A stretch of 64,000 nt of DNA, taken from NCBI RefSeq assembly GCF_000661915.1, contig NZ_CP007509.1, positions 1,364,001-1,428,000 on the forward strand. The letters are read 5' to 3'. A program made the translations under genes and the position numbers. This document shows, piece after piece, positions 44,117 through 52,712 of this stretch (the stretch's first letter is position 1; the number at the start of each line of letters is the position of its first letter). The stretch comes from Stutzerimonas decontaminans. GTDB lineage: Bacteria > Pseudomonadota > Gammaproteobacteria > Pseudomonadales > Pseudomonadaceae. The notes under the pieces are model-generated. The model had not been told where the DNA came from. It saw only the letters and a list, made by a program, of their open reading frames with translations, and made no database searches.

Positions 44117-44545
44117 ATGAATCAATCAGCCAATCCCGCCCGCATTCTCGCCTACGACCACATCGGTATTCGTGTCAGCGACCGGCCGCGCGCGATGGCT
44201 TTCTACCGGGCGCTGGGCTTCGTCGAGAGCGCCAGCTTCCCGCTGTTCGAGGCGAACGAAATGCTCAGCCCGGACGGCGTGCGCATCAACCTGATCTTCA
44301 ACGGTGCGCGTGCGCCTGATGCGCACAACGTGCTGCTGGATGCGCCGGTCAAGCGGCCCGGTATGACCCATCCGGCGTTTATCGTCGATGACCTCGCGGC
44401 GCTCCAGCAGTGGCTCGAGGCGCAGGGCATCGTCATCACCGAGGGACCGCATCCCATCGGCCCGCGACGGATCGCGCTGTTCATCCGCGACCCGGACGGC
44501 AACGTCTTGGAATTCAATCAGCTCATCAGAGGAGGTGCGCAATGA
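44117..44545 (+). CDS. VOC-family protein (glyoxalase-like)
   Basis: 142 residues from ATG 44117. One VOC module: AYDHIGIRVSDRPRAMAFYRAL at the start, THPAFIVDDLAAL in the middle and FIRDPDGNVLEFNQL at the end, with His in the first strand and Glu in the last as metal ligands. It may be a glyoxalase, a fosfomycin-resistance-like or a dioxygenase-like enzyme. The GST gene starts inside its stop codon (ATGA), so they form an operon; both families handle thiol conjugates of electrophiles. Confidence 0.85.
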   Translation: MNQSANPARILAYDHIGIRVSDRPRAMAFYRALGFVESASFPLFEANEMLSPDGVRINLIFNGARAPDAHNVLLDAPVKRPGMTHPAFIVDDLAALQQWLEAQGIVITEGPHPIGPRRIALFIRDPDGNVLEFNQLIRGGAQ

Positions 44546-45129
44546 AACTGTATGACCTGGGACCATCCGGCAACTGCTACAAGGTGCGGCTGTTCGCTGC
44601 GCTGGCAAACATCGACCTTGAACTGGTAGCCGTGGATTTCGCCAATGGTGCGCACAAGAAGCCGCCGCTGTCCGAGCTGAACCCGCTGGGGCAGTTGCCG
44701 ATTCTGGACGATGGCGGGCATATCGTCCGCGACTCGCAGGCCATTCTGGTTTACCTCGCAGGGACCTACGGCGGCCTGGCGTGGTGGCCGGACAATCCGC
44801 GCGGGCAGGCGGAGATCGTGCAGTGGCTGTCCTTCACTGCGAACGAGATCCAGCAGAGCCTGAATGCGGCGCGGCTGGTGCAGAAGTTCGGCTATCCGCT
44901 GGACAAGGCCGCAGCGCTGGCCAAGGCACCGGCGGTGCTCAAGCTGCTGGACGATCATCTGCAGCGCCACGACTGGCTGGCGATCGACCGACCGACCATC
45001 GCCGATTGCGCGGTCTACCCCTACGTGGTGCTGGCGCCGGAAGGGGGTGTGGATCTCACCCCGTACCGCCACGTCGCCCGCTGGATGGAGCGGCTGGAAG
45101 CGTTGCCGGGTTATCTGCCCAAGCCTTAG
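44542..45129 (+). CDS. glutathione S-transferase
   Basis: 195 residues. The N-terminal thioredoxin-like half is MKLYDLGPSGNCYKVRLFAALA with SELNPLGQLPILDDGG, and DSQAILVYLA binds glutathione through Gln/Ser. The C-terminal helical half ends IADCAVYPYVVLAPEGG and GYLPKP. It joins glutathione to electrophiles in the cytosol. It overlaps the VOC gene by 4 bp, suggesting a shared detoxification role, perhaps under the divergent LysR. Confidence 0.9.
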   Translation: MKLYDLGPSGNCYKVRLFAALANIDLELVAVDFANGAHKKPPLSELNPLGQLPILDDGGHIVRDSQAILVYLAGTYGGLAWWPDNPRGQAEIVQWLSFTANEIQQSLNAARLVQKFGYPLDKAAALAKAPAVLKLLDDHLQRHDWLAIDRPTIADCAVYPYVVLAPEGGVDLTPYRHVARWMERLEALPGYLPKP

Positions 45130-45234
45130 CGGCCGAGCAGCCACGGTGAGACGCGATCACCGCGGGAAACTGATCATCAGCCGGTCGCTGAAACCTGCCA
45201 ACGGAGCATTGCCGGCTGCGCGTGCAGTATTGAA

Positions 45235-45253
45235 GCGCCGGTGTGACCGGCGC
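45235..45253. terminator. bidirectional hairpin between the GST gene and the esterase gene
   Basis: GCGCCGGT-gtg-ACCGGCGC is a perfect 8-bp stem with a 3-base loop between two convergent genes; it may end either transcript. Confidence 0.55.
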
Positions 45254-45260
45254 CGTGGTG

Positions 45261-46781
45261 TTACTCGCTAACCGGCCGTTGCGCCGGCGTGGCTTTTTCA
45301 GCGGCGATATCGAAGGCGATGCTCCAGTTCTGCAGCGGGTAGGGCTGGTGCACCAGTGCCTTGATGTTGGCTTCGGCGGGCATCAGGTCGGGCAGGTATT
45401 CGTAGGTGGCGTCGGCGCGCATCGGGTCGCTGTCGCGCAGCTGGCCGGCGCCGCCGACCTCATGGCCCGCGTAGCTGATGCGCGGCTGGCCGCTGAGATC
45501 GCGACTGGCGCGCAGGCGCACGACGGTGTCGGCGACGATTTCGACGGCTTCGATGGGCACTTCGCCGTTGTCGTCACGCAGCACGAAACCCTTGTTCTTC
45601 ACGTCGCGGGCCTGGTGGCCGATGTACGGCTGATCGAACGCCAGCGGCGGGTGCGGCACGTGGTAGTCGATCACCACGTCGCGGCCGTCCACCGTGGCAT
45701 GGCGAGGCGACAACGGGACCCATCCTTTTCGCTCGATGACGACGCGGTGGTAGACCTTGCCGAGCATCTGGCCGAACCAGCGATAGCCGTTCGCCGACAG
45801 GTGCACGCCTTTGTCGGTGTACGGGTAGACCGGCCCGACCAGGTACCAGCCTGGTTCTTCCTGGGCCAGTTCCCACTGCGCCGTGCCGATGGCGAGCGAG
45901 CCGTCCTTCACCGAAGATTTGGCGTCGGTCTGGTAGCTGAAGAAGGCCGGCATTTTTTCCTGCCCGGCGATGGCCTTGGCGGTGTCGGCGTAGAGGTCGT
46001 CGCGCAGCTGGCGCAGCTTGGCCTTGTAGTACGCCTGATCGTTCTTGCCGCCGTTGGTGTGGGAATAGTCGTACTCGCCCTGCAACCAGAAGAACGCACT
46101 GATGCTGTAACTGGCCTGTTGCGCGTCAGCCAGTGCCTTGGCCTGATCGACCGCCTGGGTCACGCGCAGGTATTCGTTGGTGCCGCCGGTTTTCGAGAGC
46201 TGGGCAATGGAGCGACCCGAGGTCGAGGCGTTGCTGGCGACGAACAGATGATCCGGATCGGTGTCGCGGCCGAGGTGATGCAGATAGAGCCGGCGTGCCA
46301 TGTTCAGCGCGCCGACTTCCACCGATTCGCCTTCTTCCTGCGCCTGCGGCGCGAGCTTTTCGACCTTCTCCGCCTCGAGGACGACCGCCGCGTTGCTCTT
46401 CTGCTGAACCACGGCGCGTAGCGGGGTGAAGGCGGCTTCGCCCACCGGCTTGAACGCCGGGCCACTGAACGCAGCCGAGCGTGGCGATTTGCCGAGCATC
46501 AGGTTGTCGTAGCGCGGTGCCACCGAGAGTGCCGGCCAGCCTTCGGCCGCGGAGGCTAGCGACTGGCCGTAGGTGATGATGTGGTTGTACTTGCTCTCCA
46601 GCGGCTGGGTCAGCTCGTTTGGCTTGGCCAGGAGCTCTGCGGTCAGGCGCTTGTTCTCGGCGTCGCGGGCGGCCAGCTGGGCCTCGGTTTCCGCTGCCAG
46701 GCTGGGCGTGGCCAAGGCGAGTAGAAGTGCGGCAGCGATGGTGGTGTGCAGGATCGTCGGTTGATCAGGGCGATGGGACAT
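45261..46781 (-). CDS. secreted SGNH-hydrolase-like esterase (sialate O-acetylesterase-like)
   Basis: 506 residues with a signal peptide (HTTIAAALLLALATPSLAA). The middle has ITYGQSLAS, where Ser74 is a likely nucleophile, FFWLQGEYDY, like the WxQGExD of carbohydrate esterases, and DKGVHLSANGYRWFG, with the late Asp/His pair. This is the SGNH pattern of sialate O-acetylesterase-like (SASA/CE6) enzymes, which remove acetyl groups from polysaccharides. The C-terminal about 130 residues look like a beta domain. The exact substrate is unknown. Confidence 0.65.
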   Translation of the reverse strand: MSHRPDQPTILHTTIAAALLLALATPSLAAETEAQLAARDAENKRLTAELLAKPNELTQPLESKYNHIITYGQSLASAAEGWPALSVAPRYDNLMLGKSPRSAAFSGPAFKPVGEAAFTPLRAVVQQKSNAAVVLEAEKVEKLAPQAQEEGESVEVGALNMARRLYLHHLGRDTDPDHLFVASNASTSGRSIAQLSKTGGTNEYLRVTQAVDQAKALADAQQASYSISAFFWLQGEYDYSHTNGGKNDQAYYKAKLRQLRDDLYADTAKAIAGQEKMPAFFSYQTDAKSSVKDGSLAIGTAQWELAQEEPGWYLVGPVYPYTDKGVHLSANGYRWFGQMLGKVYHRVVIERKGWVPLSPRHATVDGRDVVIDYHVPHPPLAFDQPYIGHQARDVKNKGFVLRDDNGEVPIEAVEIVADTVVRLRASRDLSGQPRISYAGHEVGGAGQLRDSDPMRADATYEYLPDLMPAEANIKALVHQPYPLQNWSIAFDIAAEKATPAQRPVSE

Positions 46782-47029
46782 GAGGTTGTTCCGGATGCGC
46801 GGGGCAGTTTGGTGCGGCTGCCTTGGGCGAGCCGTTGACTATTGGCGAACGCGCTTTCGACGATGCTAAAGGAGGTAAGTTCGCGACCGCCATGTCGATG
46901 GCGGATTGGCTATGCTGTCGCGCATTCGAGCGGTGCTCGTGCAGCGATGCGCAGCAGCCTTCGGCAGGTCGAACGATGCCGCTGCCGGCCGTTCCCATGC
47001 GGGTCATCCCGTTAGCAGAGGAGAATTCC

Positions 47030-48040
47030 ATGAGCCATAAAGCCATATTCGTGCAGCCCGGTGGCGGCTACGGCCGGGTCGTCGTCGGTACCAGCGAGGC
47101 CGCCACGCCCGGCGCCGGCGAGATCACCGTGCGCCTGCGCGCCAACTCGCTCAACTACCACGACTTCGCGGTGGTCAGCGGCATGTGGGGCCCCAGCGAG
47201 CCGCGCATTCCCATGGCCGATGGTGCCGGTGAAGTGGTGGCGGTGGGTTCCGGCGTGACTGAGTTCGCCGTTGGCGATGCGGTGGTCAGCACCTTCTTCC
47301 CCGACTGGCTGGCCGGTGAGCCGCTGATCGAGGGTTTCGCCACGGTGCCGGGCGATGGCGTCGATGGTTACGCACGGGAAATGGTCACCGCTCGCGCCAC
47401 TTCGTTCACCCATGCACCCAAGGGCTACAGCCATGCCGAGGCGTCGACGTTGACCACTGCCGGCCTCACAGCCTGGCGTGCGCTGATGGCCGACGGCAAG
47501 CTCAAGCCCGGCGACAGAGTGCTGATCCAGGGCACCGGCGGCGTTTCCATCTTTGCCCTGCAGTTCGCCAAGATGGCCGGCGCCACGGTCATCGCCACCT
47601 CGTCCAGCGATGCCAAGCTGGAGCGCCTGCGCGAGATGGGCGCCGATCATCTGATCAACTACCGCAGCACGCCGGCCTGGGGTGAAACGGTGCGCCAGCT
47701 TACCGATGGCCGCGGCGTCGACCATGTGATCGAAGTGGGCGGCCCGGCGACACTGGAGCAGTCAATGGTGGCGGCGCGAATCGGTGGGCATATCGCTGTC
47801 ATCGGCATCCTCACTGGCGTGGCGGGCGAGCTGCCGCTGGTGCCGGCGCTGGTGCGCCAGTTGCGTCTGCAGGGTGTGCTGGTGGGCAGCCGCGCGCAGC
47901 AGCAGGAGATGATCCGCGCCATCGACGCCAACGGCATCCGCCCGGTGATCGACAAGCACTTCGCGGTGGACGATATCGTCGAGGCGTTCCGTTACCAGGA
48001 AACCAACCAGCACTTCGGCAAGATCTGCCTGGATATCTGA
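47030..48040 (+). CDS. quinone-oxidoreductase/alcohol-dehydrogenase-like MDR protein
   Basis: 336 residues from ATG 47030, with AGAGGAG upstream. The N-terminal part is GroES-like (LRANSLNYHDFAVVSGMWG, GAGEVVAVGSGVTEFAVGD). The NAD(P) site is VLIQGTGGVSIFALQFAKMAGA. It lacks the Cys/His set of zinc alcohol dehydrogenases, so it is a zinc-free quinone-reductase-like enzyme. The substrate is unknown. Confidence 0.88.
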   Translation: MSHKAIFVQPGGGYGRVVVGTSEAATPGAGEITVRLRANSLNYHDFAVVSGMWGPSEPRIPMADGAGEVVAVGSGVTEFAVGDAVVSTFFPDWLAGEPLIEGFATVPGDGVDGYAREMVTARATSFTHAPKGYSHAEASTLTTAGLTAWRALMADGKLKPGDRVLIQGTGGVSIFALQFAKMAGATVIATSSSDAKLERLREMGADHLINYRSTPAWGETVRQLTDGRGVDHVIEVGGPATLEQSMVAARIGGHIAVIGILTGVAGELPLVPALVRQLRLQGVLVGSRAQQQEMIRAIDANGIRPVIDKHFAVDDIVEAFRYQETNQHFGKICLDI

Positions 48041-48102
48041 GGCCTGGCGTCGGCGGCGGCTGCGTTTAGAATGCGCGGCCACGCTGCCGACGATGCCCGC
48101 CC

Positions 48103-49038
48103 ATGACACCCGAACACCTCACCACCCTGCAAAATCACCTGCTCGACGCCTTGGCCAACATGCCCGACGAGACGCGGCGGTTGTTTCACGGCCGCGGCCG
48201 CTGCTATCCGGGGCTCGAACAGCTGACCGTCGACTGGCTACAGGGCGTGGTGCTGGTGGCGCTGTTCCGTGATCCGGGCGAGGCGGAACTGGCGGCATTG
48301 AAGCAGGTGCTTATGGCGCTGACCGCCACTCCGGCTTGGCAGCAGAGCCAGGCACAGCGCTTGCTGCTGCAGCATCGCTATCTGCCGGATGCGCCGACCG
48401 AAGCGTTGCTGGGCGATGTGCCCGCCGAGTGGCAGATCAGCGAGAACGGCCTGCGCTACAAGCTCGACCTCGGGCGCAAGCAGAACAATGGCCTGTTTCT
48501 CGACATGCGTTATGGCCGCCATTGGGTGCAGGAAAATGCACAGGGCAAGTGGGTGCTCAACCTGTTCGCCTACACCTGCGGCTTTTCCGTCGCGGCGATC
48601 GCCGGTGGCGCCAAGCAAGTGGTCAACCTGGACATGGCCAGCGCCGCGCTGACCCGTGGGCGTGAGAATCATCGCCTCAACGGCCACGATCTCAGCCGGG
48701 TGAGCTTTCTCGGCCACGAGCTGTTCAAGTCCTGGGGCAAGGTGCGCAAGCTCGGGCCCTATGACTTGATCATCATCGACCCGCCATCCTTCCAGAAGGG
48801 CAGCTTCGCCCTTACCCGCGATTACCAGAAGATCCTGCGCAAGCTGCCGGAGTTGCTGAATGCCGGCGGTCAGGTGCTGGCCTGCGTGAATGACCCGGAT
48901 ATCGGTGCGGACTTCCTGATCCAGGGCATGGCTGCCGAGGCGCCGCAGCTGCGCTTCGAGCAGCGCCTGGAGAACCCGCCGGAGTTTCCCGATATCAGCC
49001 CCGAGAGCGGGCTCAAGGCACTGCTGTTCGTCGCGTAG
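48103..49038 (+). CDS. class I SAM-dependent methyltransferase, rRNA-large-subunit-type (RlmI/RlmK-like)
   Basis: 311 residues. The N-terminal about 120 residues are extra. The fold has LDLGRKQNNGLFLDMR, VLNLFAYTCGFSVAAIAGGA (SAM site), VVNLDMA and IIIDPPSFQKG, the DPPSF motif of m5C/m2G-type rRNA methyltransferases. The nearest groups are RlmI and the C-terminal part of RlmL; the length suggests a separate member. No RNA-binding PUA domain is obvious. Target base unknown. Confidence 0.82.
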   Translation: MTPEHLTTLQNHLLDALANMPDETRRLFHGRGRCYPGLEQLTVDWLQGVVLVALFRDPGEAELAALKQVLMALTATPAWQQSQAQRLLLQHRYLPDAPTEALLGDVPAEWQISENGLRYKLDLGRKQNNGLFLDMRYGRHWVQENAQGKWVLNLFAYTCGFSVAAIAGGAKQVVNLDMASAALTRGRENHRLNGHDLSRVSFLGHELFKSWGKVRKLGPYDLIIIDPPSFQKGSFALTRDYQKILRKLPELLNAGGQVLACVNDPDIGADFLIQGMAAEAPQLRFEQRLENPPEFPDISPESGLKALLFVA

Positions 49039-49042
49039 CTTT

Positions 49043-49564
49043 TCAGCGATTGGCCACTTCGGAACAGTTCGGCTCGATGGTAAAGGTGCGCGCCGAATCC
49101 ACCGGGCCGAGCTTTTCCAGCGTGCGGCGGCCGAGCAGGACGGGGTAGTTCATCTCGTCGCGGTCGCGAAGCGAAAACTCTTCTTCGAGCAGGCGATCGC
49201 CAACGCAGACCTTCATCAACACCACGGGCCGGTCTTCCTTGCCACCGGCGCCACGCACGGTCAGCTCACGCTGCAATTTGCGTTCGATACGCGACTTGAC
49301 CAGCTTGTCGTGCTCCACGTCCTTGAGGTCGAGATCGAAACGGACCCACTTGTCGCCGTCCTTCTCGAAATAGTCGACATCCTCGGCGTGCATGGAAGAG
49401 GTCAGAGCGCCGGTATCGAGTTTGAACTTTACCGTGACCTGTTCCGGGAGGATCAGGCCGCGCTCCACCCAACCCAGCGGCGTGCCTTCTGCCGCAAGCG
49501 CTGGGAGGGTGGTCAGAGATAGGAGCAGGGCGGCCGGCAGGATGAGCAGTCGAGATGCGTTCAA
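49043..49564 (-). CDS. retropepsin-like periplasmic protease (RimK-associated type)
   Basis: 173 residues with a signal peptide (SRLLILPAALLLSLTTLPALAA). The core is VKFKLDTGALTSSMHA, the DTGA aspartic-protease-like motif of the family once named ATP-dependent zinc proteases (PF05618). The C-terminal VLLGRRTLEKLG is also typical. The start is TTG at 49564, with AGGA eight bases upstream; no ATG lies nearby in frame. Catalytic activity is unproven for most members. Confidence 0.85.
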   Translation of the reverse strand: MNASRLLILPAALLLSLTTLPALAAEGTPLGWVERGLILPEQVTVKFKLDTGALTSSMHAEDVDYFEKDGDKWVRFDLDLKDVEHDKLVKSRIERKLQRELTVRGAGGKEDRPVVLMKVCVGDRLLEEEFSLRDRDEMNYPVLLGRRTLEKLGPVDSARTFTIEPNCSEVANR

Positions 49565-49619
49565 GGGACATTCCTGAGCGTTTGGGTACGCTCAATAGAG
49601 CGGTATCCGCTGCAGATGT

Positions 49620-50576
49620 TCAGCCGGTTGTCGTTCCGCTGCGGACGGGGCCGTTCTGCGCCGCTTCGCGGGCGGCAATTTCCTCGCTCAGTGCGCGGAC
49701 GAATGCATCCACTGCCACCGGCAGATAGCGCGAGCTGCGCACGTAGACACCAAGGTCACTGAATACCGAGCCGCTGTCGTTCAGTGGCACATGCACGAGC
49801 GTGCCGCTGGCCAGTTCGGCCTCGATGCCGATGCGTGTCTGGAACGCGACGCCGGCGCCGCGCTTGGCCATTTGCAGGGCCAGCTCCACGGAGCTGGTTT
49901 CCAACGGTGCCTTGTGCCGTGGACGGGTGCGCGCCAGCAACGGTGCCAGCAGGTGATGGATGGAAAGGTCGCTCTTGGCCAGGATCAGCGGGTATTCGGC
50001 GCAGGTTGCGAAACTGACCTCGCATCGCGTGGCTAGCGGATGTTCCGGGTTGACGATGGCACCCAGGCGGAAATGCCCGACGCCCAGTTGCTGCAGGTCG
50101 GCGGTGCGCGGCAGGGCGAAAGCCAGGCCGATGTCTGCCTGGCCGCTGATCACCGCTTCGGGAATCGCCTGTGAGCCAAGGCTGGTCACGCCCACGGTGA
50201 CCCGCGGATAGCGCTCGCGCAGCTGCTCCAGCACGCCGGGCAGCAAGTCGGTGGTGACGCCCGATACCGTAGCAATCTCCACATGGCCGGTACGCAGGCC
50301 TTGCAGCGCGTCCAGTTCGGAGCGCACGCGCTCGGCGTCCTGCAGCACGACGATGACATGGCGAGCGAAGATCTCTCCGGCTGCTGTTAGCCGCAGTCCG
50401 CCGGGCAGGCGTTCGAACAGCGGTGTGCCGATCTCGTCTTCGAGTTTGAGGATTTGCCGGTTCACCGCCGACGAGGCGACGTTGAGCCGCCGCGAGGCTT
50501 CGCGGATCGACTGGCAGCGGCGCACCATGTCGAAGTAATGGATGGCCGGGGAGTGGATGCGTAGCTTGCGGGCCAC
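49620..50576 (-). CDS. LysR-family transcriptional regulator
   Basis: 318 residues. The N-terminal HTH is DMVRRCQSIREASRRLNVASSAVNRQ and the wing ends GGLRLTAAGEIF. The effector domain follows, with GVTTDLLPGVLEQL and GRYLP-type C-terminus. It starts at GTG 50576, four bases after the stop of the TetR gene, so the two are translated from one transcript. Together with TetR and the Tsx porin it may control nucleoside or base use, though this is inferred only from adjacency. Confidence 0.85.
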   Translation of the reverse strand: MARKLRIHSPAIHYFDMVRRCQSIREASRRLNVASSAVNRQILKLEDEIGTPLFERLPGGLRLTAAGEIFARHVIVVLQDAERVRSELDALQGLRTGHVEIATVSGVTTDLLPGVLEQLRERYPRVTVGVTSLGSQAIPEAVISGQADIGLAFALPRTADLQQLGVGHFRLGAIVNPEHPLATRCEVSFATCAEYPLILAKSDLSIHHLLAPLLARTRPRHKAPLETSSVELALQMAKRGAGVAFQTRIGIEAELASGTLVHVPLNDSGSVFSDLGVYVRSSRYLPVAVDAFVRALSEEIAAREAAQNGPVRSGTTTG

Positions 50577-50580
50577 GCGT

Positions 50581-51252
50581 TCAGCGCTCTGTGGCCGGCG
50601 GCTTGAGCCCGCAGCCCTTGAGGATGATGGCGATCAGGTTGTCGCTGGCATGGGCGTAGTCCGCGCGGGTCATGCGTTTGCCGTTGATGCGGCGGATCTG
50701 GTCGGAAAAATCGGCGTAGTGCTGTGTGCTGCTCCAGATCATGAAGATCAGGTGCATGGGGTCTACCGGGTCCATCTTGCCGGCGGCGATCCAGGCGTCG
50801 AATACGGCGGCGCGGCCGCGGAACCAGTTGCGATAGTCCTGATTGAAATGTTCGGACAGGCATTCGCAGCCGCTGATGACTTCCATGGCGAAGATCTTCG
50901 AGGCCTGCGGATGGCGGCGCGAGAATTCCATTTTGATGCGGATGTACTCGGCCAGGGCGGTTGCGGGGTCGTCGTCAACGGTGAGGTCGTCGAAGGCGGT
51001 GTCCCAGAGCTCGAGGATATGCCGCATGACCTCGACGTATAACCCCAGCTTGCTGTTGAAGTAGTAGTGCACGTTGGCCTTCGGCAGCCCGGCGCGGGTG
51101 GCGATGGCATTCATGCTGGTGCCTTTGAAACCGTAACGGGCGAACTCTTCGGCGGCCGCAGCAAGGATGCTTTCCTCGTTCTTCTGGCGAATACGGCCAG
51201 CGGGTTTGCCTTGGGCGGTGTAGAGCGGCTGCGGTGCGTTGTGCTTGTCCAT
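50581..51252 (-). CDS. TetR-family regulator, RutR-like
   Basis: 223 residues from ATG 51252. The HTH is RYGFKGTSMNAIATRAGLPKANVHYYF. The C-terminal domain has PVDPMHLIFMIWSSTQHYADFSDQI, which closely resembles E. coli RutR, the uracil/thymine-sensing regulator of pyrimidine use. No RutR operator was located. It is followed by a LysR gene 4 bp away and lies 260 bp downstream of the Tsx-porin gene on the same strand. Confidence 0.85.
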   Translation of the reverse strand: MDKHNAPQPLYTAQGKPAGRIRQKNEESILAAAAEEFARYGFKGTSMNAIATRAGLPKANVHYYFNSKLGLYVEVMRHILELWDTAFDDLTVDDDPATALAEYIRIKMEFSRRHPQASKIFAMEVISGCECLSEHFNQDYRNWFRGRAAVFDAWIAAGKMDPVDPMHLIFMIWSSTQHYADFSDQIRRINGKRMTRADYAHASDNLIAIILKGCGLKPPATER

Positions 51253-51483
51253 GTTTCCTGTCCGTGAGCGCGCTGGTGGTCGGCCGTCTCCCGGGGCCGG
51301 CCAAGCCGATGCCGGGTTGATGATGGCGTCTTCGGGGTGGTCGTGCGGTGGACGCAGAGCCAGTGCCTGGCCGTCGAGTCGACGCGGGGTGATTGCCGAA
51401 GCAGGCTGATTCTGCACGAGATTCACTGATCGTTGCAGTCGTTGTGCTTGCGTGGACGCGGTCGGTGGGCAGGGCGCGGGAAG

Positions 51484-51506
51484 CGCCGCCCGGCGTACGG
51501 GCGGCG
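51484..51506. terminator. GC-rich hairpin after the Tsx-like gene
   Basis: CGCCGCCCG (51484-51492) pairs perfectly with CGGGCGGCG (51498-51506) around GCGTA, directly downstream of the porin stop at 51513 on the minus strand. No long T-run is present. Confidence 0.6.
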
Positions 51507-51512
51507 AGGGCA

Positions 51513-52328
51513 TCAGAAATGCGCTTTGACGATAGCGCTGAAGGTGTTCTGGTCGGTCGGGCCGACAAAGTTCTTGCTGACGAACCCACCGTCCTCGATG
51601 CCGTACTTGTTCGACCAGTAGTCGTATTCGATACCGACGTAGAGCTTGCCAGGGGTGTAGTCCAGCGCCTTGCCGAGGTCGTACTTGATCTGCGGGTTGA
51701 AGTGGAAGTTCTTCTTCAGCTCGGTGTTGCTGTTCTTCTTGTCGTTGACGACCCAGTCGATATAGCCGTCGAAGAGGATGTCCGACTTGCCCACCGGGAA
51801 GGTCATGGCCCAGGTCGGGGTGATCTGCCATTGGCCGCCTGGTTTGCCGGTCGTGCCATCGGGTTTGCGGTAGTAGGTGTTCAGCGCGAAGCGATCGAAG
51901 CCGGGGATAGCGAGGTCTACGGCCGGGCCGAGCAGGTAGTTCTGGTTGGGGGTACCGTCGTCCTGGCTTTCACCGCGCTCGTAGGTCGCGGCGATCAACA
52001 CGTCCTTGATCGGGCCGAAGGACAGATCGGCGCCGCTGATCTTGCCTAGCGACAGGCGCGGGCTGAATTCTCCGTAGTAGGTGTGGCCGTCGCTGCCGGA
52101 GATGCCGTTGTACCACTTGTTGTCGACGAACAGGAACATGTCCCCCCAGGTCCAACCGCTGGCATGCTCGAAGGTGATGGTCTGCTGGATTTCCCCAGCA
52201 TCCACCTTGAAGTCCTTGCCATAAAGGTAGGTCAGGCTGTTGTTCTGCCAGAGCATGGGGCTGGCCATGGCTTGGCTGCTGAGGATGAACCCGGCCGCGA
52301 GGGCTGCGGTGGTCAGGCTGCGCTTCAT
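51513..52328 (-). CDS. Tsx/OmpK-like nucleoside-specific outer-membrane channel
   Basis: 271 residues from ATG 52328 (the frame extends to 52415). Signal peptide KRSLTTAALAAGFILSSQAMA; the mature start LWQNNSLTYLYGKDFKVDAG and EHASGWTWGDMFLFVD are the Tsx/OmpK signatures. It ends FSAIVKAHF with the barrel-type terminal Phe. It forms a 12-strand channel that passes nucleosides. It is next to a RutR-like TetR and a LysR, which suggests regulated uptake of nucleosides or bases. Confidence 0.88.
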   Translation of the reverse strand: MKRSLTTAALAAGFILSSQAMASPMLWQNNSLTYLYGKDFKVDAGEIQQTITFEHASGWTWGDMFLFVDNKWYNGISGSDGHTYYGEFSPRLSLGKISGADLSFGPIKDVLIAATYERGESQDDGTPNQNYLLGPAVDLAIPGFDRFALNTYYRKPDGTTGKPGGQWQITPTWAMTFPVGKSDILFDGYIDWVVNDKKNSNTELKKNFHFNPQIKYDLGKALDYTPGKLYVGIEYDYWSNKYGIEDGGFVSKNFVGPTDQNTFSAIVKAHF

Positions 52329-52441
52329 TGGTGTGTACTCCGTATTGGCTTTTTGAGTGAGCTTGTAAGTTGTCCAAGCGGTCAGGCTTTGGTCCCATAG
52401 CAAGCGCCGCGCCAATACGCAGGTGCATCTGTAGCGATAAG

Positions 52442-52459
52442 TTAAGTGTCTGAACTTAA
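52442..52459. promoter_or_regulatory. 6-bp dyad upstream of the Tsx-like gene
   Basis: TTAAGT (52442-52447) and ACTTAA (52454-52459) around GTCTGA. It is a candidate operator for the RutR-like or LysR regulator; this is by position only. Confidence 0.3.
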
Positions 52460-52674
52460 AGGAATATTTTATTGGATGAATGATGGTCAGGTGGGGCTAC
52501 GCATGTCTTTCGGGGGATAGGTAATGCCTACATGACCTGACCGATGCGTCAGCTTGCTTCAGATTGGGGCGTGGTAGATGGCCGATCGCCAGACTCGCCA
52601 CCGAAACGGTGCGCTGCTCGAGCGTATGGCTGACGGGCAGCTGGTGCTGCGAGTAAAGAGAGGATGAAACACGA

Positions 52675-52695
52675 CTGCCGGCGTCAAGCCGGCAG
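52675..52695. terminator. hairpin after csgA
   Basis: CTGCCGGC (52675-52682) and GCCGGCAG (52688-52695) around GTCAA, 17 bases beyond the csgA stop. It is the likely end of the curli operon; the T-run is short. Confidence 0.6.
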
Positions 52696-52712
52696 CCGGG
52701 TGAGGGCGGTGT

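Larger units (their letters stand above)
52329..52712. other. 384-bp region between curli csgA and the Tsx-like gene
   Basis: It contains the porin promoter side and the end of the curli operon. TTAAGT-gtctga-ACTTAA at 52442-52459 is a perfect 6-bp dyad about 115 bp upstream of the porin start, and a terminator-like hairpin lies at 52675-52695. No gene was seen. Confidence 0.5.
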
